A DNA stretch of 9,737 nucleotides from Flavobacteria bacterium RIFCSPLOWO2_12_FULL_31_7 (GTDB taxonomy: Bacteria; Bacteroidota; Bacteroidia; Flavobacteriales; Flavobacteriaceae), in NCBI GenBank assembly GCA_001800945.1, contig MGWJ01000039.1:1-9737 (forward strand), read 5' to 3'. Position 1 is the first letter of the stretch; every line of letters starts with the position of its first letter. The translations under genes were made by a program, and so were the position numbers. Shown in pieces: positions 1 through 6,898 of this stretch. The notes below the pieces were generated by a model that saw only the letters and a program-made list of their open reading frames with translations, had not been told where the DNA came from and did not search any database.

Positions 1-1436
1 ACTGTTTGTGCCATTGGTCCAAACATTTTACCTTCGATACCAACTAAAGCTAAAATTGGCAGATAAACTATTAAGATTATTATTTCACCAAAAGCAGCAC
101 TACTTCTAATTTTTGAAGATGCTTGATAAACTTCATCATTCATTTGCTTAGTTGTTAGTTTGCCTTTATTGCTGACTTGGAGTCGATGTATTATGGCTTC
201 TACAATAATAACAGCCCCATCTACAATTAATCCAAAATCGATTGCTCCTAAACTCATTAGATTGCCACTAACTCCGAAAAGTTTCATCATTGAAATGGCA
301 AATAATAAGGCTAATGGAATAACAGAAGCTACTACTAAACCTGCTCTCCAATTTCCAAGAAGTAATACCAAAATAAAAATCACGATTAAAGCACCTTCAA
401 TAAGATTGGTTTGAACCGTACTAATAGCTTTGTTTACTAAAACAGTTCTGTCCATAAACGCTTCAATTTCTACACCTTCAGGAAGTGATTTCTTGATTTG
501 TTCCATTTTCTCTTTCACTACCTTAACAACTTCGCCACTATTTTCACCTTTAAGCATCATTACCATTCCCGATACTTCTTCGCCTTTTCCATCTTTAGTT
601 ACAGCTCCATAACGAATACTGCTACCTATTTGAACCTTTGCAACATCACGAATAAGAATAGGAATTCCGTTTTGATTTTTAACCACTATTTTATTTATAT
701 CGTCGATGCTACTGACCATTCCGACACCTCTAATAAAATAAGCATAAGGTTTTTTATCTATGTATGCACCACCTGTATTTTCATTATTATTTTCTAATGC
801 TTCAAATATTTCAGTGATGGTTGTATTCATACTTCTTAGCTTGTCTGGAACAACAGCTATTTCATATTGTTTTAGGTTTCCACCTAAAGTATTTACTTCA
901 GCTACACCTTTTGTACCGATTAATTGGGGCTTTATTATCCAATCTTGAATGGTTCTTAAATCAGTAGCGTTGTATTTTTCTTCGTACCCTTTTTTGGGAA
1001 ATACTACATATTGGTATATTTCGCCTAAACCTGTACTAACTGGCGACATTTCAGGAGTTCCAACGCCTTTTGGTATGGTGTTTTCGGCTTCTTTTATTCG
1101 TTCTGAAATTTGTGCTCTTGCCCAATAAATATCTACTTCTTCTTTAAATACAACAGTTACCACACTTAATCCAAAACGACTTATTGAACGAAGTTCAACA
1201 ATATCAGGAATTGATTTAACCGATTGCTCTATTGGATAGGTAATAAATTGCTCTACTTCTTGTGTTGCCAAAGTAGGCGAACTTGTAATAATTTGTACTT
1301 GATTGTTTGTAATGTCTGGTAATGCATCAATTGGTAAAGTATAAAGTGAATAACTACAAACGATAACTAATACGAGTGTGAAAAGCCCAATAATAAATTT
1401 ATTATTGATACTAAAATGAATGATTTTATCTAACAT
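1..1436 (-). CDS. CzcA-type heavy-metal efflux RND permease, N-terminal part (runs off the left edge)
   Basis: Inner-membrane proton-driven pump of the tripartite heavy-metal efflux (HME-RND) family, which exports metal ions across the envelope with a periplasmic adaptor and an outer-membrane channel. I translated it by hand from the ATG at 1436-1434: 478 full codons are visible, of about 1,000-1,450 usual for the family. It starts MLDKIIHFSINNKFIIGLF, has a first membrane helix at about residues 12-33, and the classic PIDALPDITNNQVQI segment at 35-50. A large periplasmic domain follows, then membrane helices from about residue 345. The motif DFGLIVDGAVIIVEA (400-414) carries the proton-relay Asp406. 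It resembles the divalent (Zn/Co/Cd/Ni) DFGxxxDGA signature more than the Cu/Ag AIGxxVDAA type, so I call it CzcA-like, with substrate unproven. It lies 96 nt downstream of the DUF6660-like gene on the same strand. Confidence 0.95.
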   Translation of the reverse strand, partial: MLDKIIHFSINNKFIIGLFTLVLVIVCSYSLYTLPIDALPDITNNQVQIITSSPTLATQEVEQFITYPIEQSVKSIPDIVELRSISRFGLSVVTVVFKEEVDIYWARAQISERIKEAENTIPKGVGTPEMSPVSTGLGEIYQYVVFPKKGYEEKYNATDLRTIQDWIIKPQLIGTKGVAEVNTLGGNLKQYEIAVVPDKLRSMNTTITEIFEALENNNENTGGAYIDKKPYAYFIRGVGMVSSIDDINKIVVKNQNGIPILIRDVAKVQIGSSIRYGAVTKDGKGEEVSGMVMMLKGENSGEVVKVVKEKMEQIKKSLPEGVEIEAFMDRTVLVNKAISTVQTNLIEGALIVIFILVLLLGNWRAGLVVASVIPLALLFAISMMKLFGVSGNLMSLGAIDFGLIVDGAVIIVEAIIHRLQVSNKGKLTTKQMNDEVYQASSKIRSSAAFGEIIILIVYLPILALVGIEGKMFGPMAQT

Positions 1437-1532
1437 TTTTATGGTATAATGAATTAATAAACAGAGAACTGTTTTCTTTTTTTAAGTTGCTTAAAAGACA
1501 CAACATGTTAACCCGAAATTACTCGGGCTTCA
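1437..1532 (-). promoter_or_regulatory. Structured spacer between the DUF6660-like gene and the RND pump
   Basis: This 96-nt gap contains three small perfect inverted repeats in a row: cccga/tcggg (1512-1516 and 1523-1527), ttttaag/cttaaaa (1480-1486 and 1490-1496) and aaacag/ctgttt (1459-1464 and 1469-1474). None is followed by a clean T-run in the minus-strand direction, so I do not call a terminator. I see no convincing TAnnTTTG promoter here, so the pump is probably read through from upstream. An RNA-processing or attenuation role is inference only. Confidence 0.3.
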
Positions 1533-1859
1533 TTACACTAACTGTGGAGGTTGCCAAATACTTCCGAAAAAATTTGAAAAAGAAGTTGACTTATAAAAAG
1601 AAATAGAAGATTTTATTTCTTGAAATTGCACTAAAAATTGAAAGGATTGAATTTCTAAAAACGTTAATGTTTGTTGACTACAACAATTGCAAACACAAAA
1701 AGGAGAACATAAATCGGTTTCTTCGTCGTGAGAATGGTTGTGTTGTGAGCTAGTTTGTGATTGTGAAGATTTAACTAAAACATCATTATGCTTATCTGCA
1801 CAAGGATAGGCAGTAAGCATAATAATATATACTGATAATATGATGTTTAGTATTTTCAT
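1533..1859 (-). CDS. DUF6660-like small exported Cys/His-rich protein
   Basis: A 108-aa protein of the small Bacteroidota family I recognise as DUF6660, commonly found just upstream of CusA/CzcA-type efflux genes. The N-terminus is a signal peptide or lipoprotein-like hydrophobic stretch (residues 1-19) ending at Cys20 (TAYPCADKH). A His-rich segment follows (HNHSHD, 40-45), then a Cys cluster at 51, 55, 57, 59 and 60 (CSPFCVCNCC). The C-terminus is the characteristic FGSIWQPPQLV. These residues suggest periplasmic metal binding, but no activity is established for the family that I can cite. The gene sits between the porin-like gene (61 nt upstream) and the RND pump (96 nt downstream). Co-transcription with the pump is likely. 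A metal sensor or metallochaperone role is inference. Confidence 0.8.
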   Translation of the reverse strand: MKILNIILSVYIIMLTAYPCADKHNDVLVKSSQSQTSSQHNHSHDEETDLCSPFCVCNCCSQQTLTFLEIQSFQFLVQFQEIKSSISFYKSTSFSNFFGSIWQPPQLV

Positions 1860-1920
1860 TGTTGTAAAAGTAGTATTTTTTTACAAAAAATAAAAATAAT
1901 TACAATTTTTGTTTTTAATT

Positions 1921-3144
1921 TTAAAAATAAGTAGAAATACCTAAGTTATATCCATCTGTAATTGATGGTGGATTTCCAAAAATATCTGTTTGCTTTTGTA
2001 ATCTATAATTTAATCGAATTACGGTCTGACTTGTTGGTCTGAAACTAATGGCTGGCATAATACTCCAAAGGTGCTCACCAATATTACCATTTGTCTCCTT
2101 AAATCTTCCAACATTCCAATCCACATATTCTAATCTACAAGCAATATTTAAACTCGCATTTTCCCAATCTAACATTTTTCGTTTTAAAACTGGCTGAACA
2201 ATATCTAAAAAACCACCGTGTTGTTTGTTTCCAAATTGTTGCGTGTAGGTTTCAGGAACTTCTACGTTAATCCAAGCCCATTCACCAGTAATAAATGTTT
2301 TGATTTTTGGAAGCGTTGTGTTGAAATCTATTGCATAAACATTAACACGTCTTGGAACATCAATAGTAATTCCGTCATCATTAAATTTATTATAAATTCC
2401 GCCCATATGAGAAAGTCCAATTTCTCCAATTTTACTATTTCTAATCGCAATTTTACCAGTAAAAAGGGGTTCGCCACTATTTATTTCTTCAAATCGTTCT
2501 GGGTTTTCTTTAGCAGAAGGCAAAAATGTTTTTCCTTCAGTATTATCAATTATAGAATTATCAAAACTTCCTGAAAAATAAGCTTCATAACCAAACATCC
2601 AATTTCCAGAATATTTTTTTCCAAATAATCCTGCACCAGAATTACTAAAAGTTCCTGGCAACATTTGCGTAGCAGAAATCGGTCGGTCGGTAAATTCCCA
2701 TTTCGGACCATCGTGATTTTGGTTAAATGCTCCAATTGGATTGATGATAATTCCAGCTCTAAAATTTACTAAAGGATGAAATTCTACATCAACAGAAGCA
2801 AATTCAATAGCAATTTCTTTACCACCTTCTTCATATTCAATTTCACTTAAAAATTTTATACGTTTACTAATTGCTGATGACATAAAAACAGACAATCTCC
2901 TCGCCTGAAATTGATGCCCTTCAGAAATTCCATCAGTAGTTAGTTTTTGCCAATTTGTTTCAAGATAACCACCAATTGCGATAGGTGTTTTGTTTATATT
3001 TAATGATGGACGGTTATACATCGCATCCATATTTAATAATTGCTTTACAGTGTCTTTTGGTATTCTTTTTAGTAGTGAAGGATCAATTTGGGCAAACAAA
3101 TTTGATATAAATAAAAAAAGTATAAAGGTTAATCTTAATTTCAT
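1921..3144 (-). CDS. Outer-membrane beta-barrel porin, phosphate-selective porin O/P-like
   Basis: A 407-aa exported protein. The signal peptide is MKLRLTFILFLFISNLFA with a cleavage site expected after Ala18. A short periplasmic leader (to about residue 50) precedes a long run of alternating amphipathic strands. The chain ends in an aromatic residue (GISTYF), a typical barrel-insertion end. Motifs such as IAIGGYLETNWQK, FLSEIEYEEGG and FRAGIIINPIGAFNQNHDGP resemble the OprO/OprP-like and related Bacteroidota porin families, which build a single diffusion channel. Its start ATG overlaps the stop of the Rieske gene by 4 nt (ATGA at 3141-3144), implying translational coupling and a shared role. 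The substrate cannot be read from sequence; the family name should not be taken as proof of phosphate transport. Confidence 0.8.
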   Translation of the reverse strand: MKLRLTFILFLFISNLFAQIDPSLLKRIPKDTVKQLLNMDAMYNRPSLNINKTPIAIGGYLETNWQKLTTDGISEGHQFQARRLSVFMSSAISKRIKFLSEIEYEEGGKEIAIEFASVDVEFHPLVNFRAGIIINPIGAFNQNHDGPKWEFTDRPISATQMLPGTFSNSGAGLFGKKYSGNWMFGYEAYFSGSFDNSIIDNTEGKTFLPSAKENPERFEEINSGEPLFTGKIAIRNSKIGEIGLSHMGGIYNKFNDDGITIDVPRRVNVYAIDFNTTLPKIKTFITGEWAWINVEVPETYTQQFGNKQHGGFLDIVQPVLKRKMLDWENASLNIACRLEYVDWNVGRFKETNGNIGEHLWSIMPAISFRPTSQTVIRLNYRLQKQTDIFGNPPSITDGYNLGISTYF

Positions 3145-3581
3145 TTTAAGGATATTTTTAAAATATTGTTTTCAATAGTTATGGGAAAATTTCTTAAATC
3201 AGTATTTGCAGGTCCGCTTTCTACTGTTCCAATGTTACTAAATTCACTGCCATGAGCAGCACATTGTAATTTATCTCCATACACTTGTAATTCTGCACCT
3301 TGGTGTGTACATTTCATCAAAAGTGCTTTATATTCCGCTTCATTAAATCTGTAAACACAAATTGGAAATTGTAATATTTCATTTTGAATGATTACATATT
3401 TCTTGTATTCTGTTTTACCATTTGAAATAATTTCAAAATCGGTAATAGGTACTAAAATATCAGAACCTTTAATTTCTTTTGATAATACTTGTGATGTGGA
3501 ACAACTTTGCAATAAAGAAATACCCGTAATAGTTGCTAAACAACCAAAACCACATGTTTTTAGAAAGTCTTTTCTGTTCAT
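3141..3581 (-). CDS. Small Rieske [2Fe-2S] lipoprotein
   Basis: A 146-aa electron-transfer protein. The N-terminus (MNRKDFLKTCGFGCLATITG, then LLQSC at 23-27) has a hydrophobic export signal with a lipobox, so lipidation at Cys27 and anchoring on the periplasmic side are expected. The Rieske fold is in the second half: box I is CTHQG (Cys91, His93) and box II is CAAHGSEF (Cys107, His110), together giving the two Cys and two His cluster ligands. Neither box has the extra Cys that forms the disulfide in bc1-type Rieske proteins, so it is nearer the ferredoxin-like group. It starts 1 nt after the di-heme gene ends and overlaps the porin gene. An electron partner role for the di-heme enzyme is inferred from this coupling. 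Confidence 0.92.
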   Translation of the reverse strand: MNRKDFLKTCGFGCLATITGISLLQSCSTSQVLSKEIKGSDILVPITDFEIISNGKTEYKKYVIIQNEILQFPICVYRFNEAEYKALLMKCTHQGAELQVYGDKLQCAAHGSEFSNIGTVESGPANTDLRNFPITIENNILKISLK

Positions 3582-3582
3582 C

Positions 3583-4776
3583 CTATAAAGATTTTAAAAA
3601 TTTCAGCACTGCATTTTTATCAGCCTGAGAAAGATTACTAAATGCGGTTCTACTATTTGTTGCCTCACCACCATGCATTGAAATGGCTTCTTCTATACTA
3701 TGTGCTCGACCATCATGCATTAAAAAATATTGACCACCTTGTGAGTTTTCTGAAAGTCCTAATCCCCATAATGCTGGAGTTTTCCATTCATATGTTTTAG
3801 CAATTCCTTCTGTATATCCATCATCTAAACCGCTTCCCATATTGTGTAATAATAAATCGGTATAAGGTGAAAAGCTTTTAAATGCTAAAGCAGTAATCGG
3901 TGAATATCCTGTAGTTAAGTCCGATTTATGACAACCTACACAATTTACTTGGTTAAATAAATTTTTTCCACGAATTACTTCTGCATCATTTTGGCTTCGT
4001 TGAACTGGTGCTTTTAAGGTCTTTAAATAAAAGACAACATCGTTAACTTTACTAGTAGAAATTTCAGGGTCAATTTCTTCTCCAGTATAAACATCAATAG
4101 GAAAATATAAAGATGTGATTCCCATATCTTGATTATATGCATTTACAGTTTGATGTAATAAATTGAAAGCAGCAGCCTTTTTACCAAAACGCCCAATGTA
4201 TTTTCCTCCTTGTGTAGCTGCACTTTGTGGGTCAATATAGTTAGGAAGTACGACCCAATTTGGAACACCCGAAATTCCATCACCATTTAAATCATCTGGG
4301 TCAGCCATTGCTAAAATGTCAGCATCAGTTAAGTATTGTAAAAATCCTAAACCAGTATTGGCTGGTGGTGTAAATTTTGCAAATGTTGCTCCAAAAGGAA
4401 TTTGTTCTGGAGTATATCCTGGCATTGCTCTATTTTGTAATTGTGGTCCTCCTTGGTTTAAAAACATATTACCTGTTTCGTCAATTTGTCCAAAACGAAT
4501 TAAAGTAGTAAAAGGATGCCCTTTTCCATCACCTGCATGGCAACTGATACAGCTTGATGCTACAAAAATAGAACCTAAACCAGTATTGCTAGTAAAAACT
4601 TCAGCGAAGCCTTCATCTCCTTTTAAAAATCGTGCTAATTCTTCATTTGATAAACCATCAACTGGTCCATCTAAAATTTCATCATCTGCTGGAATATCTA
4701 CATAACTTGTCTCGCATGAGATTAGCATAATAGCCAAAAACGAGAAAATTATTATTTGCTTATAAAATATTTTCAT
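3583..4776 (-). CDS. Di-heme c-type oxidoreductase (DHOR / DUF1111 family) lipoprotein
   Basis: A 397-aa periplasm-facing lipoprotein of the di-heme oxidoreductase family (Pfam Di-haem oxidoreductase, sometimes called putative thiol oxidoreductase or peroxidase-like). Counting from the ATG at 4776, the signal is MKIFYKQIIIFSFLAIMLIS with lipid Cys21. Heme site 1 is CISCH (Cys76, Cys79, His80) and heme site 2 is CVGCH (Cys279, Cys282, His283). An acidic DLNGDGISG loop lies at about 162-170. The family signature MHDGRAHSIEEAISMHGGEA spans 353-372 and holds His354 and His368. An ATG 8 codons upstream (4800) is possible, but it lies inside the -7 element of the best promoter, so I reject it. First gene of the trio with Rieske and porin; the true substrate is unknown. 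Confidence 0.92.
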   Translation of the reverse strand: MKIFYKQIIIFSFLAIMLISCETSYVDIPADDEILDGPVDGLSNEELARFLKGDEGFAEVFTSNTGLGSIFVASSCISCHAGDGKGHPFTTLIRFGQIDETGNMFLNQGGPQLQNRAMPGYTPEQIPFGATFAKFTPPANTGLGFLQYLTDADILAMADPDDLNGDGISGVPNWVVLPNYIDPQSAATQGGKYIGRFGKKAAAFNLLHQTVNAYNQDMGITSLYFPIDVYTGEEIDPEISTSKVNDVVFYLKTLKAPVQRSQNDAEVIRGKNLFNQVNCVGCHKSDLTTGYSPITALAFKSFSPYTDLLLHNMGSGLDDGYTEGIAKTYEWKTPALWGLGLSENSQGGQYFLMHDGRAHSIEEAISMHGGEATNSRTAFSNLSQADKNAVLKFLKSL

Positions 4777-4797
4777 TATTCTAATATAATTTTTAGG

Positions 4798-4829
4798 CAA
4801 AACTAAAAAACATATTAGACAAATACAAA
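4798..4829 (-). promoter_or_regulatory. Bacteroidota-type promoter for the di-heme/Rieske/porin operon
   Basis: Reading the minus strand, TTTG (4829-4826) is followed after exactly 20 nt by TAGTTTTG (4805-4798). This matches the -33 TTTG and -7 TAnnTTTG elements used by the primary sigma factor of Bacteroidota. Transcription would start around 4790, leaving a short leader of about 15 nt before the ATG at 4776. A second TTTG (4823-4820) is spaced too closely. Confidence 0.65.
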
Positions 4830-4921
4830 TTTAATATAAGGATTTTATAATAAGTGATAATAATTGATTATCAGTATATTTTATATGATTAGCGTAAGTC
4901 AGTATATAAAAATATTATGAT

Positions 4922-4954
4922 TTTAATTTGTTTAATTAATTTAAACAAATTAAA
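4922..4954 (+). repeat. Perfect 14-bp inverted repeat (hairpin or operator) before the three-gene operon
   Basis: Left arm 4922-4935 (tttaatttgtttaa) pairs perfectly with right arm 4941-4954 around a 5-nt loop (ttaat). It lies 26 nt before the start codon of the first gene. It may be a leader hairpin, a dimeric repressor site, or the stem of an old terminator. Its right half resembles, in reverse, the terminator stem at the other end of the operon (18 of 19 positions). Confidence 0.7.
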
Positions 4955-4977
4955 TTAGAGGTTTCTCTAAAATTTTT
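4955..4977 (+). promoter_or_regulatory. Terminator-like leader hairpin directly before the first unknown gene
   Basis: The stem ttagag (4955-4960) / ctctaa (4965-4970) has loop gttt and is followed by AA and five T (4973-4977), three nt before the ATG at 4981. The layout is that of a small intrinsic terminator or attenuator, but the stem is only 6 bp. No plus-strand gene is seen upstream for it to end, so a regulatory role in the leader of this operon is the more interesting reading. Confidence 0.4.
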
Positions 4978-4980
4978 AAT

Positions 4981-5544
4981 ATGATTACAATTGACGAGCA
5001 ATTAAAAGTAACAAAGCAACTCAACACAATTGCTTGTAGATATGCACAAAAGGTGCTACTTAAAGACTTTTTATTAAAGTTTACTTTTCCCAATTGTTCA
5101 GATGAAGAACATAATTATAATGAAGAAGATATTAGTCCTGTACTAGAAACTCTTAGCTTTTATCAAGGTGAAATTTTTCCAGATACATTTACGGAAGTAA
5201 ATGACTTCATATATGACTTTATAAAGAATCTAGATGAGAGCGATTTAAATTCTTTACATTATCTTGTTTTGAATAAAAATTACTTTAAATATTATGATGA
5301 TTTTATCGATAATGATGAATCTGAATTAAATGAGGAATTAATTGATATAGAATTTGGAAGATTTCTAGCTGGTAAAATTTATAACCCAATTGAATCAGAA
5401 CTTCAGGAAGATTTAATTAAATTTTTCACCTGTACTATTTCAAGTTTTTCAGATGATGTGGACTTAAGTATGATTGATGATTATACAATTGATGGTATTT
5501 TAAGAACCATAGATGCATATAGTGTCGAAAAAATAACGATTTAA
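4981..5544 (+). CDS. Uncharacterised acidic protein, gene 1 of a three-gene operon
   Basis: A 187-aa protein that I do not recognise. No signal peptide or membrane segment is seen, so it is probably cytosolic. It is strongly acidic, with runs such as CSDEEHNYNEED (39-50) and a dense acidic patch at about 105-124 (YYDDFIDNDESELNEELIDI). The rest looks helical, with regularly spaced Leu, Ile and Phe. Cys is scarce (19, 39, 151) and no metal-binding or catalytic motif stands out. The start ATG at 4981 is the only early one. The stop TAA (5542-5544) directly abuts the ATG of gene 2, giving TAAATG with no spacer, so the two are probably translationally coupled. The high charge suggests a partner for the basic proteins encoded downstream (inference). 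Confidence 0.8.
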   Translation: MITIDEQLKVTKQLNTIACRYAQKVLLKDFLLKFTFPNCSDEEHNYNEEDISPVLETLSFYQGEIFPDTFTEVNDFIYDFIKNLDESDLNSLHYLVLNKNYFKYYDDFIDNDESELNEELIDIEFGRFLAGKIYNPIESELQEDLIKFFTCTISSFSDDVDLSMIDDYTIDGILRTIDAYSVEKITI

Positions 5545-6333
5545 ATGGTATTAAAAACACTAGAATTTCAAAAGCACACACATATTCCCTACTCTGTTAC
5601 CAGAGCAAAATATTTCAGTAACGGAATTATCACAGAAAATCCCATACAACTTACTAGCGATGAAATTAAATCTATTATTTCTCTGTTTTTCTGTTTTAAA
5701 TTCCATTACCCTAATTTTGACGACAGTAAAGTACCCGAGATAATCACAATATTAAATGAAAGAAATCTAGTTTTTAACATAACTAGAGATTTTGGAAGAC
5801 ATATGATTGAAAATCTAGATAACTACTACAAAGGATGGTTAAATCATATAGAAAAAACTACTTTTCATTTTGATAAAATACTTAAAAATACAGAAATTAT
5901 CAATTTCGTAGAAATGGCTTTATTGGATTTTATGATTATCAGAAATTGGGAATTTGGAAAATTTTTTATTCAAGAGTTTTCTAAAATAATTATTGATTCA
6001 ACTACACTTGAAAGAAACTCTTTGAGCATTAAAAGAGCTTTGGAAAAAGAAAATGATTATTTAAAAAAAATCGGAGAAAAAATTCTAGAATCAGATGAGA
6101 ATTTAGAAACAAACGAATCGTTACTACTTGTTATTACATTACAAGAAAGAATAATAAAAAATACCGTCTTACGATATAGTTATACTTTAACCAGCTATAT
6201 AGTTAGAGAAAATGCTTTGGAATTGAGTTTAAAAATTGATACATATAAAAAAACTTTAAGTAAAAGTTTAAATTTGAAATGGTCAATAGATATAGATAAA
6301 GGGAAAGGGAAAGGCAGAGGCAGAGGTCGATGA
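5545..6333 (+). CDS. Uncharacterised protein with a Gly-Lys/Gly-Arg tail, gene 2 of the operon
   Basis: A 262-aa protein of no family I recognise. It looks soluble and mostly alpha-helical. An N-terminal part (1-75) includes YSVTRAKYFSNG and a hydrophobic stretch ISLFFCFKFHYPNF (45-58). A central helical region (80-150) follows, then a charged, possibly coiled-coil stretch (155-205, with ALEKENDYLKKIGEKILESD). The C-terminus is unusual: residues 251-262 read DKGKGKGRGRGR, a basic Gly/Lys then Gly/Arg alternation made by five tandem hexamers. Such tails elsewhere contact nucleic acid or acidic proteins, so binding to RNA, DNA or the acidic gene 1 product is a reasonable guess, not a finding. 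It starts immediately after gene 1; gene 3 begins 21 nt after its stop. Confidence 0.8.
   Translation: MVLKTLEFQKHTHIPYSVTRAKYFSNGIITENPIQLTSDEIKSIISLFFCFKFHYPNFDDSKVPEIITILNERNLVFNITRDFGRHMIENLDNYYKGWLNHIEKTTFHFDKILKNTEIINFVEMALLDFMIIRNWEFGKFFIQEFSKIIIDSTTLERNSLSIKRALEKENDYLKKIGEKILESDENLETNESLLLVITLQERIIKNTVLRYSYTLTSYIVRENALELSLKIDTYKKTLSKSLNLKWSIDIDKGKGKGRGRGR
6301..6330 (+). repeat. Five tandem hexamers encoding the GK/GR tail
   Basis: Units gggaaa, gggaaa, ggcaga, ggcaga and ggtcga run from 6301 to 6330 and end at the TGA stop (6331-6333). Each unit encodes Gly-Lys or Gly-Arg, so gain or loss of a unit would change tail length without a frameshift. The tract is strikingly GC- and purine-rich against the surrounding AT-rich gene. 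Confidence 0.85.
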
Positions 6334-6354
6334 ATATAAAACTATTAGTTGTTT

Positions 6355-6849
6355 ATGAGTAATTTATTAGAAGTAATACAAGCAATAAATATACAAGGAA
6401 AAAAAATTCGTAAAATCACAAGAAATGACAAAACATATGATAATGAAGAATTAAAATCTTTTCATAAAGATTTAAAAGAATCTAGTTATTTAATGAAGGG
6501 ATTTAAAATAGTTATAAAAGAATCTTTATCAAGAAGACGAGCTCTAATAGTTATTTTACAAGAATATTTTTTTAAAGATATTGTATACCCAAAGGATATG
6601 ATTTTTGAATTTTACGAGAATAAAGCAAATAGTAGATTTATCGTTGAAAACAGAGATAAAACAGCCTTCAAAACACCACAAGAAGCTCATCCCAAAAAAC
6701 CACGTGAGTATTATGAAGACAAAAATCATCAGATGTATCATTATATAAAATCATTAGAATTGCTATGCCTTTTACCAGACTCTTATTTTGAAAAAACAGA
6801 AGCAATTGAACCATTTATTAAACTATATCATGACCTAACTGACAAGTAA
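6355..6849 (+). CDS. Uncharacterised basic protein, gene 3 of the operon
   Basis: A 164-aa protein from the ATG at 6355 (MSNLLEVIQAIN). An in-frame TTG two codons earlier (6349) would add only Met-Phe, and I prefer the ATG. It is unrecognised. It has no signal peptide or membrane helix. It is Lys/Arg-rich near the N-terminus (QGKKIRKITRNDK, 14-26) and has a basic SLSRRRALIVILQEYFFKD helix (58-74). A Pro/Lys segment follows (TPQEAHPKKPREYYEDK, 107-123), then a helical C-terminus (LELLCLLPDSYFEK). It is the last gene of the unit, ending 49 nt before a strong terminator stem. Its basic charge contrasts with the acidic first product. It could be a nucleic-acid-binding component, but nothing in the sequence proves that. 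Confidence 0.78.
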   Translation: MSNLLEVIQAINIQGKKIRKITRNDKTYDNEELKSFHKDLKESSYLMKGFKIVIKESLSRRRALIVILQEYFFKDIVYPKDMIFEFYENKANSRFIVENRDKTAFKTPQEAHPKKPREYYEDKNHQMYHYIKSLELLCLLPDSYFEKTEAIEPFIKLYHDLTDK

Positions 6850-6898
6850 TTTGTTTTGCTTTTTTCTAAAGGATAACAAACCTATTTGTAGTCATTTT

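Larger units (their letters stand above)
4830..4980. other. Divergent intergenic region, with tandem hairpins on its right side
   Basis: AT-rich DNA between the minus-strand redox operon and the plus-strand three-gene operon. The left half (4830-4920) shows nothing I can name. The right half holds the two inverted repeats listed separately. I could not find a convincing TTTG-N-TAnnTTTG pair for the plus-strand operon; TTAATTTG at 4923-4930 is a near match to the -7 box but lies inside the hairpin and lacks a -33 partner. Confidence 0.5.

Noticed and set aside
160..948. Four overlapping plus-strand open frames of 60-99 codons
   Set aside because: They lie antisense to the RND pump, whose minus-strand frame is continuous and clearly homologous.
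4316..4705. 129-codon plus-strand frame
   Set aside because: Antisense to the di-heme oxidoreductase, whose heme motifs fix the coding strand.
4981..5544. Gene 1 of the unknown operon as an RteC-like regulator of conjugative transposons
   Set aside because: Only a superficial NKNYFKYYDDF resemblance; the rest does not match my knowledge of RteC.
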